A stretch of 64,000 nt of DNA. Source: Bidens hawaiensis. Taxonomy: Eukaryota > Streptophyta > Magnoliopsida > Asterales > Asteraceae. Location of the stretch: positions 29,456 to 93,455 of the forward strand of contig JAIQDT010010076.1 in the NCBI GenBank assembly GCA_021521415.1, written 5' to 3'. The notes beneath the pieces are model-generated. The model had not been told where the DNA came from, did no database searches, and worked only from the letters and a program-made list of their open reading frames with translations. Position 1 is the first letter of the stretch, and each line of letters begins with the position of its first letter. A program made the position numbers and the translations under genes. Below are positions 10,896-22,303 of this stretch, one piece after another.

Positions 10896-13800
10896 TCTAA
10901 CTATACTATTAAAACAATAGAGTTTATGTCCACTTGGTCTCTTTCAATTGGTCAAATCCTATTGTCTCCATATATAACAACCAATTCAAATAATTTCTCT
11001 ACAATTAAATAATTCAAAAATAAATTAAATTAATCAACAACCCATCTAGCTTAATTTCCATAAATACCAAACCATTTTATAATTTCTTGCTAATATAATA
11101 ATTCAAAAGTAAAATATTTCTGACCCATAACCCGATTCAAATAATATAAGCTAATTGTGTTTCATATCCCTCATTCAGTTAAGTTAACCAGAGCCATTAT
11201 CACATTCTCCTCTGGGAACCAATAAGTTTTGTCCGACCTCCGTAGTCGTTCCAATCTTCAATTCGATTCACACACCGTCTGTCACCCTCTTCGATCTTCA
11301 AGGTATGTACGATAGTATTCAGATTTAATGTAACAAATTATTTCATTATTTTTCAACCTGATCCACCCATTTTAATTTGTTATTAAAAACGGTGGAAAAC
11401 ATCTAGATATCATCACTTTGAAATCTATCTGTAATCTAATTTTAAGGTATAAGTTAACATATTATCTACTTTTATTGTATAAGTTACAAACATATTCTGA
11501 TTCAACTTTCTTGATCTTCAATCGATTTCGTTCCTTTACATCGATTTCATGTGTTTTTGGTAAAAAAAAAAATCTACTTCTCGATGAAGATTCTGACGAA
11601 ATCTGTACATAGCTGATTATGTGATTGCGTTTGAATCTATTTCTTTTATACTTTAATTGATTTAAACCTTCTCTTACGTATCATGCAGAGTTTGGGGTCG
11701 AACTGACCAGAAGAAGTTAGATTTTTTTGTAACATTCAATCATGCACTCCACATGTTTGATGAAATGTCTCAATGGATTTTTTTATAAGCTTTTTCATAC
11801 GCATTTCCCTTTGCTGATAATGTGACGACTACTTTATTTATAACTAAGTTGGTTTTAGTGTTCATTTGATTCCTGGAAAAGTATTTAGTCATACAAAATC
11901 TTTATGTTGACAAATTATAAGTTTTATTTCATTAACATGTCATAAGGTTCTACATACATTTAGATTTGTACCATATTATGTTTATTTCATTGGTTATTTA
12001 TGATTACTTAGTACCATAATACAGATTGAACTCATGTAAATTTGTTTCTTTGAAACTCTAAAATCTCTGATCATTGGTATTGTTTTTAAGGTAAATGGTC
12101 GATACACCCTGTTGGTGTTCGATGAAATGCCTGAAAGACTTTTTGGGTTTTTTTTGGAAAGTTTGGTTAATGAAAAATTTATCACAATTATTCCTGAAAT
12201 ATTTGTTGAGTAGATTCAAACTTTTACCATAATTATGTACTAAAATAATATTCAAATTATTACCATAATTATACATTTATTAACTTGTCAATTTACCATT
12301 ACACGTAACAATTATTGATTTCCGTTTAAATATTATTTTGAAACTACAAATTAATTTTGATTAGTATCTTTTAATACTTTCCAAAATAGGTTATAGTTAC
12401 CAAAATTATGTGCCGTTATTACGTATTAATACGGTATTAAGATCCGATTGTCATTTGTTGACTAATTTTATGACTATATGCTTGTGTCACTTAATGCGTT
12501 GCATCTTCTTGATGCAACTCGGGAATGGTAGTCTATAATAATTAACAAATACAAGGAGAATTATTGATTCTAAGAGTATTGTAGCTTGTCTTAAAAATGG
12601 CGTACACATATTTAAGTCTATGACCATTTTCCTACTCTCAAATATATTTTGTTTCTAACTCTATCATAAGTTTTAAACAAATTTACTTTTAGCAATCTTA
12701 AACGAGACCATTGTTGACTATATCGTATGAATGTAGTAGTGTTTTTTTTACTTTTGTTTTTGACAATTATGAATTTCCATGACAATTTAGTTGATTTTTA
12801 ATCTTTTATAAAATCTCAACAGGCCGTTGTGGAAACCTTTAAATCAAACAAAGTCAAGTCTTCAACATGCTATAGATCCTTATTTAATTTTGCAGTATAG
12901 AACATCAATTTGTTCTACAGGTGCATATTTTATTATTATTTTTGTGTGTACTACTTAGTTTTGTTTCAGATAATTATTTACGTGTTAAAATGTTAATTCT
13001 TGGGTGGCAAAGGGTGGGTTGGGTAATGTGTCAAAATTTGTTTGGGCTAAATATGTAATTTTATTGTTTTTTATACGCAGATAATACTGTTACACCAAGT
13101 ATTCAGAAATAGCTACATATATTTGATGATGACGTGTAGGTAAACAAGTGATGTAAATTCATTTATCTTGATAATTTTATTTGAAACAAACATGTTGTAT
13201 ATATAATTATTTTTGTTAAATGGAATGCCTGATGTTGCAATTGTTAGCTTAAAGTGAAGAACTTCAGTTGTGAACTCCAATGAATAGGTGTGTTTCTCAT
13301 TCATATTTTTATGCTATTATATGTATTTAGTAACTGATATATAGTTGCATTGTGATTAGAGAATAACATTTTTTTTATAATCTTATGATTAATGCAAGAA
13401 AACCTATCCAAATTTAGCATGGTTGATCATGCAGCGCAACATCAACTAATGTGCATTTGTGCACATAAATTATCTTAGTCAAGGATGGTTATCAAAGTTA
13501 TACTGAATCAAAGCAATTTTGGTGTGTTTATGCATGAATGGTCCGGTGAGTAACCCCGACCCGTTTGATTTTATTATCTTTGTTACTATTATGTGGAGAA
13601 TAATATGAGGATAGTAAGCCATGCGAAGATATAAAACATAATCATGTATCTTTGTGTTCTTAATGTTGTTTGTTCTTGCCAACTGACATGTATGCGTTTC
13701 AGTTGTAATGTTTTATGTTCATAAAGTAATGTTTGCTTCTTTTTTGTGTCATTATTTTTTGTAACATGTAAGTTATCTTTGCTTCTTTTCACTAGATGGC

Positions 13801-14783
13801 CAACTGATCACCCTGAACTGAGATTGGGGACTTGAATTTATGTGTGACTGTATGTATGTGTATGTGTGTGTGAATATATTTGTATGATGTGTGTATATAT
13901 ATGGTATGTCTTTGAATGTATTTGTATGATGTGTTTCACGTAAAGAAATTTGATTATATATCTTAATATTATATTATTTATTTTTTTAACCATTATAAAA
14001 TGTTTTTTATAGCTTCATATAAGATATATTTTTTTCTATCTAATTAAATAAAGTTTTACATGTTAATTAACATAAAAATAAATTTTGATTGGGCCAAAGA
14101 TAAAATAAATAAACGTTTGGAATATTAATAAACTTTTGGTACGATAAGTTTAAAGATATGCCTCAAACACTTTAAATTCAACATTATAAGGTGTCGTCTT
14201 ATAATGTTTTGTTAACAAATATTGTAAAGGTGTATGTTTTGCAAATGAATTGGTTGAAATACTCGCTGATGTGTGTTCGTCGAAAACAATTGGTTATATT
14301 TATTTTAAATGAACATGACAACAAATGGACAGTTAAAAATCCATCCAAGGAGGCAACTTCAACTGGTTTTTCGATGCCCTTGTGTTATACAATCATCATA
14401 AAATGAACTGCAAATTGGTATATTTCAGTAATTATGTATTTCATTTTTTTCATTTATAATTATTCATTGTAATTAACCATATTTTCTTTTTCTTTTAATA
14501 GGTTGTATCAAAGAAATGTATTGTAATTAACCATTAAATTTCTCTTGGTTTTGAATTTATAAAGTGTTGATATTTTATTGTATTTATTTTTGTATTATCG
14601 CCATAATATGTTTGTTAAATTTGAATTGTTTATTTTAATCTTTCCATTTTGAAGTTAAATATCTCGTATTAAAAGTTTTCCAATCTCAAAATATTTCCAA
14701 CATTTTTTTAGAATTCCATTAAAGTAACAATTAATTGTTACATGATTCTATTTGAATTTGAATTCCATATCAAGATTATCTAA
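10896..14783 (+). mobile_element. Probable Helitron 5' end and body with gene-like fragments
   Basis: The start TCTAACTATACTATTAAAAC follows an A and differs at one position from the Helitron-like start at 32415. Inside, 11170-11300 looks like a captured 5' leader ending in a donor-like CAAG/GTATGT. A run ending ATCATGCAG near 11688 looks like an intron-exon border. The only canonical 3' end downstream is at 15347, so the element may span 10896-15347 with a second Helitron nested at 14784-15347, or it may be truncated. No RepHel protein is encoded. The rest is AT-rich with no gene seen. Confidence 0.45.
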
Positions 14784-15347
14784 TCTAACTATAATAATAA
14801 AAGAAATAATGAGGATGATGTGGCAATCCCACATTCATTCTAGGTCTAATCTCTCTTCTCATTCATCCTATCTATCCATGGATTATGAAGCAAAACCATA
14901 TTGACAAATGGATTATAATTTCATTTAAAATTCTCTAATTTATCATCTCATTCATCTCAACTATCCATTGGTCATGGGCCAAAATAATTTGGTAAATGTG
15001 TTATAATTTCATTTCCAATTATTTAATTTCTCATCTTATTTATCCTACATATCCATGGGTCATGAGACAAAACAGTTTTGAGAAATGGATTATATTTTCT
15101 CTTTTAATTCTCTAATCTCTCATCTCATTTATCATAGTTATCCACCGGTAATTGGTCAAAACAATTTTTGCAAATGTTGTATATAAAAAAATCAAATTTG
15201 TAAATTTGAGATTTTAGACTTCTTATTGTTTATACTATATATTTTATCTTCTTTTTACTTATAATTCTATTCTTTTCTTTTAGATAATGGATCTTGTTAT
15301 TTTTATTATTTGACAAATCCCGTGTAATACACGGGTTCAAAAGCTAG
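14784..15347 (+). mobile_element. Non-autonomous Helitron, 564 bp
   Basis: Starts TCTAACTATAATAATAAAAG after an A and ends CTAG before a T (15344-15348). The 3' hairpin CCCGTGT-AAT-ACACGGG is perfect (15319-15335) and lies 8 nt from the end, as expected for Helitrons. The interior holds three to four degenerate repeats of a phrase like CTCATCTCATTTATCC about 110 bp apart. No coding capacity. If the 10896 start is the true partner, this would be the end of that larger element instead. Confidence 0.7.
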
Positions 15348-16479
15348 TATTATAATATGTTAATTATTTCAAAATTATTGCTTAAAATAAAACCATATGG
15401 TCCTTAAATTATTCATAATTATAGATTCGTATTATAGTTCTAATATTAAAACATTTTAATTATGTAAAAATGAATACTTAAAATAAAACTATGCATTTAA
15501 AATTTTTCAATCTTAAAATACTTTCCAGTTTAAGGTTAAAATTCCATTATAATGCAAATTAATGATTACATAATGTTATTTTAAGTTAAAAATCAGCCTT
15601 TAAATATTTTCCAATATATAAAATATTATCAAGACTTTTTTAGAATTCCATTAAAATACCAATTAATGATTACACGATTCTAATTAAATTTGAATGCAAT
15701 ATTATACTATAATAATATGTTAATTATGTCAAAATATTGCTTAAAATAAAACCCCATGTTCCTTAAATTATGCATAATTATGAGTATAATATGGGCCTTT
15801 TATTAGTTAGCCCTGGTAAAGCCCCCAGGCGACGTATTTTTTTTTAAACGTGGACCTCGGTAACGTGACATAAAGACTCCTTCTTATTTCTATTTAATTA
15901 TTCATTCTTATTGATGAAATTTCATTTTACAGAATAAACCTAAACTAAAAATGAACTAAATTCTAAATAAAGATAAAGCCAAATTGATTGAAGTATTAAG
16001 AATAATGAGATGAGTTAGATAAAAATAAAGATCTTTCTATTCTATATATAGCAAAAGAAAAGGACTCTTTTCGTGAGATAGTTCGATTAAAACCTTTTAA
16101 TTATGTAAAATTGAATGCTTAAAATAAAACTCCCATTACAAGTTTTTAAAACTACCTAATCCTTAATTTATACATAATTATGCATATAATAGTTGTAAAA
16201 TGAAATTTTGAATCTTTTAATTATGGAAAAATTAATTGTAAAAATAAAACCCGTATTAAAATTTTTCCATCCTCAAAATAGTTTCCATCTTTTTATTAAA
16301 ATTTTATTTAAATACCAATTAATCGTTATATAATATTGTTAGAATTTTAATGCAAGATTATAATAAAGTATTTTAATTATGTCAAAATTATGGATTAAAA
16401 TAAAACCATCTAGTCCTTAATTTGTGCATATAATAGTGGTAAGAAGATTAAAACATTTTAATTGTGTCAAAATGAATGT
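15348..16479. repeat. Degenerate AT-rich tandem repeats
   Basis: A phrase close to ATTATGTCAAAAT, then GCTTAAAATAAAACC, recurs about every 100-350 bp (around 15360, 15470, 15730, 16105, 16220, 16380, 16465) and continues after the Copia insertion at 32363-32400. It looks like an old satellite-like or MITE-derived cluster. The Copia element at 16480 inserted inside one of its units. No gene seen. Confidence 0.55.
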
Positions 16480-17048
16480 TGTTTGACCTCCCCGTATACA
16501 TCAATCAATAACAATAAACACAGATCTCAGATCTGTATATAAGATTAATACGAGTAAGGATCTAGTTCATAATTAACATAGATTCAGTGTTGTATGTATG
16601 TGTATACATTATCATTAAGTTATCAATATTGTTTGTATAGTATTAGGTGAAGCTTTTTAGAGATCTAGGCTCTGAAAACTTAACATTCAAAAAGCTTGCA
16701 TTAACGTGAACAGTAGTTCACTATATATAGAAGGAGATCTGGTTCGCTAACATTCCCTAGCGAACCAGCTTCCCCTTCGTTACATAACTTAACTTAACGA
16801 ACCACCCCCTGATTTGTTAACATCCCTTAACGAATCAGGAGGGAATACATTATAATGTCTTAGTTCGCTAACATCTCTAGCGAACTAGACTTAACCTTAA
16901 CGAACTAGCCTTAGTTCGCTAACATTCCTAGCGAACTAGACTTAAACTTAACGAACTAGTTCAAAATAAATATTAAATATTACATAAATCATCAAATATA
17001 CATTAACGATAAATACAAAGACTCTAGACGCAAAACCGTGCACTAACA
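16480..17048 (-). repeat. 3' LTR of the minus-strand Copia
   Basis: Left terminal repeat, 569 bp, TGTT...AACA. Read on the minus strand it has four hairpins (16739-16938) just upstream of a TATA-like CTATATATAG (16721-16732), so the hairpins lie in the U3 promoter region. Confidence 0.92.
16739..16938 (-). promoter_or_regulatory. Four-hairpin cluster in Copia U3
   Basis: Arms CTGGTTCGCTA/TAGCGAACCAG (16739-16768), CTGATTTGTTA/TAACGAATCAG (16809-16838), TAGTTCGCTA/TAGCGAACTA (16861-16887) and TAGTTCGCTA/TAGCGAACTA (16912-16938). The 7-8-nt loops all read ACAT followed by C/T. Different arms remain complementary, and the same four hairpins occur in the right LTR. Because they sit next to the TATA box, palindromic protein-binding sites are as likely as an RNA role. 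Confidence 0.75.
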
Positions 17049-17064
17049 GACACCCCCTCCTCTT
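17049..17064 (-). other. Polypurine tract of the minus-strand Copia
   Basis: On the minus strand this reads AAGAGGAGGGGGTGTC and abuts the LTR start at 17048. It is in the expected place for plus-strand primer formation. Confidence 0.8.
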
Positions 17065-17264
17065 GAGCTCTTTGTCTTTAACTTATTTGAAGCGCTTGTA
17101 CTGCCAGTCTCTGCAACTATGAATTCCATGTTCGTGAAACACACGAACGACTCGTTGGAATTGCATAGCCAGGTCGTAATCTTCTTGGCGTTCAAACAAA
17201 ATCTGCTTCCTGTATAGCACGTCGTTGTCTGTCTCTGATAAATTAACCAACCACATCGGGTCGA

Positions 17265-19016
17265 TTATCTTGATGAGCTCGGTCTGCAGTCCTCGACCAC
17301 AACAATAACGGCCTTGCCAGTACGATTGTCATAGTACCAACGGTTGAAAAACAGATAAATATCTTGAGGCATTGTCTTCACATGAACTCTTTTCATTATC
17401 TTTGACGGCTTCACTTTCAAGAAAAGTTTCTTCCAGCCAGTCCTTGGATCAATCTCATCAGTGCGCTTACGTCTTGGGACCTGGGGCTTGAAGAATTTGA
17501 AGCCATGATTGACCTCGAACAGTAAGTGTTGATGAAACCACTCAGCCGTTCGGTGACCCCCACGATTGATAAATGGACGTCTCACTAGGGTACGTTCATC
17601 CCAACGCGGTAGAGTTAAAACATCCATTATCCTCTCGTAATACTGGACACCCTTTTCCCACTTGACTATACATACCTTAAGGTCTGAATCATAGAGCCAG
17701 GAGACAATATCACCATGTACCTTAGAGATAGTCTTGAAGGTAGTCAACTGATTAGCTTCAATCCAAGCAGCAGTAGCATCTTTTCTTTCCTGATCTACAT
17801 ACCGATAAGCACTGATGATCTTTCCTACTTTCTGACGTTTGAACCATCTTTCTATGTCATCATCAGTCACTTCTTTGAGTGAGGGAACAGTTCGCTGCAC
17901 AATCTTCTCCAGTTCATCCTCAGTCTCTTTGATTACATCTTCATGAAATACTGGAGCACCTTGATCAACGTTTACATGTTGATACAAGTCCGGGTACTCT
18001 TCAGCTGTCACATCCTCCATCTCAATCTCCTCGTTCTCATAAATAAAATCCGTATCCATGAATAACGGATCAACTTCCATTTCATCCTCATTGATCACTT
18101 CGACATCGGGCTCAGTCTCTAAAGCAGTCAACTGATCATCATTCAGCCCAAGCAGAATCGAAATCTGCTCCCGTGTCAAAGATCTAACCACAAACTCACC
18201 GACCTCTATCTCATCTCTGTTCACCACACTTCTTACCATCCCCGATCCATCAATAAATATCACCGTGTTAGCCTCAATCATTTCAATTGGCTTGGCAGCT
18301 GTTGGATCTTGATAGGTAATTATTTGCTTGCTCGACTCATCAGCGCCACTAACACCAGCACTAGAGGATGAACCATGCGAATGTTTAGGCTCACCTCCTG
18401 CATCAGATTCACCAGGATCATCATCGTCATTTTTGAGTTTCTTGAGGGCATCTTCTTTGCAAGTTAATTGTAAAATCAACTCATCTTGTTCCTTTAATTT
18501 CACCCCCTGAGACTCAACAATCGCACGCAATGACTTAGTCTCCTTCTGACAGAACGAAATATAACTCATCATTTTTCGTTGATTCTCCATGAGTCGTTCT
18601 TGAGTTTGTCGATCGGCTGTCATTTGATTTTCATATAAGTGTAGCAGATTTAGCAGCATTTCAGTTTGACGACCTAGTGGCAAGTTGTATACGGATGGAT
18701 GAACAGGTTGAACAGGTCCTTGAGGTCGAGTAATCCTCATAAAAGAGACATCACTCGGCAGAGGTGGAGGAAGAGTAGTTGTTGGTAGAGGAGTAGGTCT
18801 CATTGATGTGGTGGGAGATACTGTAAACAACACAGCAGGAGGCCTCGGTATCTCGGTCAATGCCATTTGAGGAATAAGACCGAGCCTCTCATGTGACACC
18901 ATCGTCGTTGTCAAGGTGAGCGTCGGAGTGCTAGTAGTTAGCGACACCGCCGAGCTTTGAGTAGTTGATTGACGTGGTGGTGGTGTTCCAATAATTACCC
19001 CAGCCCCAGTAGACAC
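17265..19016 (-). CDS. Extra ORF downstream of integrase, 583 residues
   Basis: Unrecognised function. The N-terminal ~115 residues are rich in proline and threonine. About residues 115-200 are charged and heptad-like (ENQMTADRQTQERLMENQ, then SQGVKLKEQDELILQL), suggesting a coiled coil. About 285-380 is strongly acidic. The C-terminal ~130 residues are basic and aromatic (HQHLLFEVNHGFKFFKPQ, RWYYDNRTGKAVIVVVED). No RT, RNase H, transmembrane or zinc motif was seen. The frame stays open upstream of the chosen Met toward the duplicated integrase junction (residues RKGKAVATGEPSKKPR). Plant SIRE-type Copia elements can carry an extra ORF after pol, so this is probably one. It is intact while gag is broken, which is notable. 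Confidence 0.7.
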   Translation of the reverse strand: MSTGAGVIIGTPPPRQSTTQSSAVSLTTSTPTLTLTTTMVSHERLGLIPQMALTEIPRPPAVLFTVSPTTSMRPTPLPTTTLPPPLPSDVSFMRITRPQGPVQPVHPSVYNLPLGRQTEMLLNLLHLYENQMTADRQTQERLMENQRKMMSYISFCQKETKSLRAIVESQGVKLKEQDELILQLTCKEDALKKLKNDDDDPGESDAGGEPKHSHGSSSSAGVSGADESSKQIITYQDPTAAKPIEMIEANTVIFIDGSGMVRSVVNRDEIEVGEFVVRSLTREQISILLGLNDDQLTALETEPDVEVINEDEMEVDPLFMDTDFIYENEEIEMEDVTAEEYPDLYQHVNVDQGAPVFHEDVIKETEDELEKIVQRTVPSLKEVTDDDIERWFKRQKVGKIISAYRYVDQERKDATAAWIEANQLTTFKTISKVHGDIVSWLYDSDLKVCIVKWEKGVQYYERIMDVLTLPRWDERTLVRRPFINRGGHRTAEWFHQHLLFEVNHGFKFFKPQVPRRKRTDEIDPRTGWKKLFLKVKPSKIMKRVHVKTMPQDIYLFFNRWYYDNRTGKAVIVVVEDCRPSSSR

Positions 19017-19018
19017 GC

Positions 19019-19180
19019 GGGGCTTCTTCGATGGTTCACCAGTAGCTACAGCTTTGCCCTTTCGTTTGCAACACCATTTTGTTGAGGTACATAAAGTGCA
19101 CTATATTGTTATGGTTCACCAGTAGCTACAGCTTTCCTTTCAGCAACACCATTTTGTTGAGGTACATAAAGTGCACTATA
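19019..19180 (-). repeat. ~80-bp tandem duplication at the integrase/extra-ORF junction
   Basis: The block containing TGGTTCACCAGTAGCTACAG, then CACCATTTTGTTGAGGTAC, then AAAGTGCACTATATT occurs twice in a row, with small differences between the copies. It covers the end of integrase (PQQNGVAER) and the start of the extra-ORF frame. This is the scar where RT and RNase H were lost. Confidence 0.85.
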
Positions 19181-19758
19181 TTCTCGATGAATTCCCTTTT
19201 GAATACAAAAGAAATCCAATATAGTGTTTTTGAATTCAGTACCATTATCACTTCGGATTCTCCTCACCTTTTGTTTATACAGTGATTCGATCTTAGTAAT
19301 AAGGTTTTGTACCAAAACCGGTGTTTGATCTTTTGAGCTCATAAATAACACCCATGAATATCTTGAATAATCATCTGTCACTACCAGACAATACCAGTGT
19401 CCAAAAATACTCGCACGATTCACTGGACCAAACAAATCCATATGAAGTCGTTCAAGAGGATTATCAATGGAATTCAATAACTTAGAGGGATGTATCTTCT
19501 TTTTCTGCTTGCCCTTTTTGCATGCAACGCAGTGATCAGATAACTTAAAATTCTTTAACGAGACACCCTCAACTAAGTTATTTGCCATTAAATAATTCAT
19601 CTTTCTGACATATATGTGACCCATTCTACGATGCCATAGAATCGAGTCTTTCTCGGTTGCTTTCGAGACAAAACATGTTTCAATTGATGTTGATATCTTA
19701 GAACTCATATTTAAGACATAAATATCATTTGATCGTGGTGATCGCATGACAACCATGT
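19109..19758 (-). pseudogene. Copia GAG-pre-integrase and integrase, C-terminally truncated
   Basis: Integrase inserts element cDNA into host DNA. The zinc-binding HHCC region reads WHRRMGH, then CVACKKGK. The catalytic core shows D in HMDLFGPV, D in SDNGTEF and E in NNGVAER, so all three catalytic acids are present. The frame then ends in KAVATGEP and a stop at the duplicated junction, so the C-terminal integrase domain and all of RT are lost. Upstream, the frame was continuous with the protease at 26991-27278 before the gypsy insertion at 19759. Confidence 0.88.
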
Positions 19759-20395
19759 TGTAACATCCCGAAATTTAACCCGGTGACCAAAAATCTATCT
19801 TTCGTAAATAAATGATATTTTCATTATTTTAAAAGATTTCAGATATTTTATTTAAAGTTATTTTATAAAAGTTTTTAGAAAAATGTTTCGTTTTATAAAT
19901 TTTATGAACTCGACCCGTCTTGACCCGTAGGAAAAACCAACCCGAGCCAAAACCCGAACCCAAGAAACCGAGTATATAAACGTAACTTCAAGACAACTCC
20001 CCCATTTTCTCTTCTTCTCTCCCACTCCCACACCCAAACGCTCTCATTCTAGAGAGAGAAGCTAGAGAGAGAAAGTGTTCAAAACACAAACCCGAGCCCG
20101 GAATCTTGTAGCAATTCGTTTTTGGTAAGTCCCTCTCGAAAATCATCCGTTTTCATAACCATTTTCGGCCTCAAATCGAGCAAAAACACCCATTTTCGTT
20201 TCTAGAGTTTTCGGGTCAAAAACCGTCTTGTTTTGGTGTCAAAATGCAGGTCTTTGTGTATAAAAACACTAGGAATCATTAGTTCTTTCAATCCCGAGCA
20301 TTTCCATGTCAAAAACTTCGATTTTGGGTGAAAAATCATGAAAATCGCGAAATCCCGTAGGTTTCTCCGTCGCCCGGCTTGAAGGCGTCGACTCA

Positions 20396-20632
20396 GGACT
20401 CATTCGGTCGAACCAGTCGACCGAACCAGTCCATTCGACCGAATAGGGAAGCAACCGAATGGTCTCCACCTCATTCGACCGAATGAGCTTCGTATTCGAC
20501 CGAACGAGTGTCTATTCGACCGAACAAGTGCCATGTTCGACCGAACGAGTTTTCCCAGCTGGTTCGACCGAGTGTGTGTCTAGTTCGATCGAGTGTGCCT
20601 CAGATTCGACCGAATGTGTGCCTATTAGACCG
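20396..20632 (+). repeat. TTCGACCGAA motif cluster in the LTR
   Basis: About ten imperfect copies of TTCGACCGAA or TTCGGTCGAA within 240 bp, separated by 10-20 nt of variable sequence (for example ATTCGACCGAATGAG, TTCGACCGAACGAG). Repeated in the 3' LTR at 25411-25647. It lies downstream of the TATA box, within the predicted leader. Confidence 0.8.
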
Positions 20633-21445
20633 AATCAAGCCAGAACCAAGCTGTTTTCGTCTTTAAAACCTAGTTTTTGCTCGAGGTCGCGTAAGCTCGT
20701 TTTCTTAGACTTATAACGCGTTGTTAACCTTATATATATGTCAAATTCTAGGCTAAGGAGATCTATTGTAGCACCATCCTAACCCGAGATCAAGGTGAGT
20801 TCATAACCCCTTTTTAACTGTATTGCTTTATCAAACCACGGGGTGGAAATATGCAAAAACACTTTACTTCAAAACCTTTACACACTGTTTTCTCTGCTTT
20901 TACTCGCTTTCACTTATAACTTAACGTAATGTAAGCACTATCACAATTACTTTACTTACTCTACAAATTGTATTACTCTATGAACTGCTGCTCTATGAAC
21001 TGTTGCACTATACATGTTCGCTCTACGCGCTATTGCACTATGAACTATATGCTCTCTACACTGTTGCTCTATGAACCACGGCCACTATCACGACTGCTTT
21101 GGGTATCCTGCGGGACCCATGTAAGTCTCGCTCCACTACTGACTCGACGGCCTTGGATTCTGTGTGAATCCATGTAAGTCTCGCCTCTCTCTCGCGTGGC
21201 CTCTTATGTGTATTATGTGTTATTACTTGCTCTTTTGGTCTATCTGTTATGTGCAATTATCTCGAGTATTATGAACTATTGCGTTGCCTCACACACATCG
21301 TAACTCTGGACTCTCCTCTCCACTCAATGACCCACGTGCACGCTTTTCGCGCACTATTATGAACTGTAATGATCCACGTACCCGCACTACGCTTTTACTT
21401 ATGATCTGTCTTCTCACTTTGGATTTATAAACCAAAAAGCACAAC

Positions 21446-21514
21446 AAAATATGCTGTAGGAGTGGTGGGTTAGCCGCTGGTACACCCTGTATATAAACCC
21501 CTACAACCTATTTT
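21446..21514 (+). repeat. Hairpin module M1
   Basis: Arms AAAATATGCTGTAGG (21446-21460) and CCTACAACCTATTTT (21500-21514) flank a 39-nt core (21461-21499) containing GTGGTGGGTTAGCCGCTGG and TACACCC. Arms pair at 13 of 15 positions. An identical copy is at 26461-26529 in the 3' LTR, apart from one core base. Confidence 0.85.
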
Positions 21515-21579
21515 GGTGCGCTTGTTCTTTTTCTAACTATTTTTCCTAAAAACCGGGATCATACTCAAACATGGTAGAA

Positions 21580-21640
21580 CAAGTTGTAGGAGTGGTGGGT
21601 TAGCCGCTGGTACACCCTATATATAAACCCCTACAACTTG
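21580..21640 (+). repeat. Hairpin module M2
   Basis: Arms CAAGTTGTAGG (21580-21590) and CCTACAACTTG (21630-21640) are perfectly complementary around a 39-nt core (21591-21629). The 3' LTR copy is at 26595-26655. Confidence 0.88.
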
Positions 21641-21978
21641 GTCTAGCATGCTTGTGTATGAAATCCCTTTTTCTTTTTACCACAAACTTATGTTCTCACA
21701 CAACTATTTTTGTAGTTGACGTTTTCCTGCATATTTTTAGGTAATGCTGATAGATGAAGAACAGGGATTTCTAGATGGCCTTAGGAGAAGACCGAAGGCG
21801 TAGTACTAGATTTAGTATCTGTTGGACAATTGTGGTGTTATTTGTATCTTTTGAACAATGTAACTTGAATATTTATGTATGCATTTCATTTAGACTCTTA
21901 ACCTGTGTTATGGCTTATTCAATCTGCGACTTCGTCCACGCCCTTGGCTTTCCGCCTTTGGCCGGGGGTGTGACAGAT

Positions 21979-21990
21979 TGGTATCAGAGC
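21979..21990 (+). other. Primer-binding site, tRNA-Met type
   Basis: TGGTATCAGAGC begins 3 nt after the LTR end (21975) and is complementary to the 3' end of initiator tRNA-Met, the usual minus-strand primer of plant LTR elements. Confidence 0.95.
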
Positions 21991-22303
21991 CCAAGGTTAT
22001 AGAGAATTAGGTATGACCTAGACTATAACTTAGGGACCATACTCTGGATAGTTTCATGCATCACTTGCACATATCACACTTGCTTACTTGCCAACTATTT
22101 ACTTGCTACTTGCTTACATGCTTATCTGTTTAATCGCTTGTCTCTCCACTCTGATCTATGTTCGAGCATGATGCCACACATCACTATATCGCCACTTGTA
22201 TCACATCTACACATTGTTTGCTTATCTTGTGATCGCCTTACTCTATTGCTATATCCTCGATGTATCTCTTTTGCACTTGTCTCTCATTTTGTCTATTCCC
22301 AGA

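Larger units (their letters stand above)
19759..21975 (+). repeat. 5' LTR of the Gag-only gypsy element
   Basis: 2217 bp. TATA box TATATAAA at 19973-19980, then a pyrimidine-rich probable start region and GA repeats. A TTCGACCGAA cluster lies at 20396-20632. A splice-donor-like CAAG/GTGAGT is at 20791-20800 and an acceptor-like TATTTTTAG ends at 21740; between them are two hairpin modules. The small reading frames here are LTR sequence, not genes. Confidence 0.95.

Noticed and set aside
20459..20716. 85-codon ORF repeated at 25474
   Set aside because: It is a translation of the TTCGACCGAA repeats; it repeats only because it is in both LTRs.
21979..21990. tRNA-Met gene
   Set aside because: Only the 12-nt primer-binding complement is present, at the exact position expected for an LTR element; no cloverleaf.
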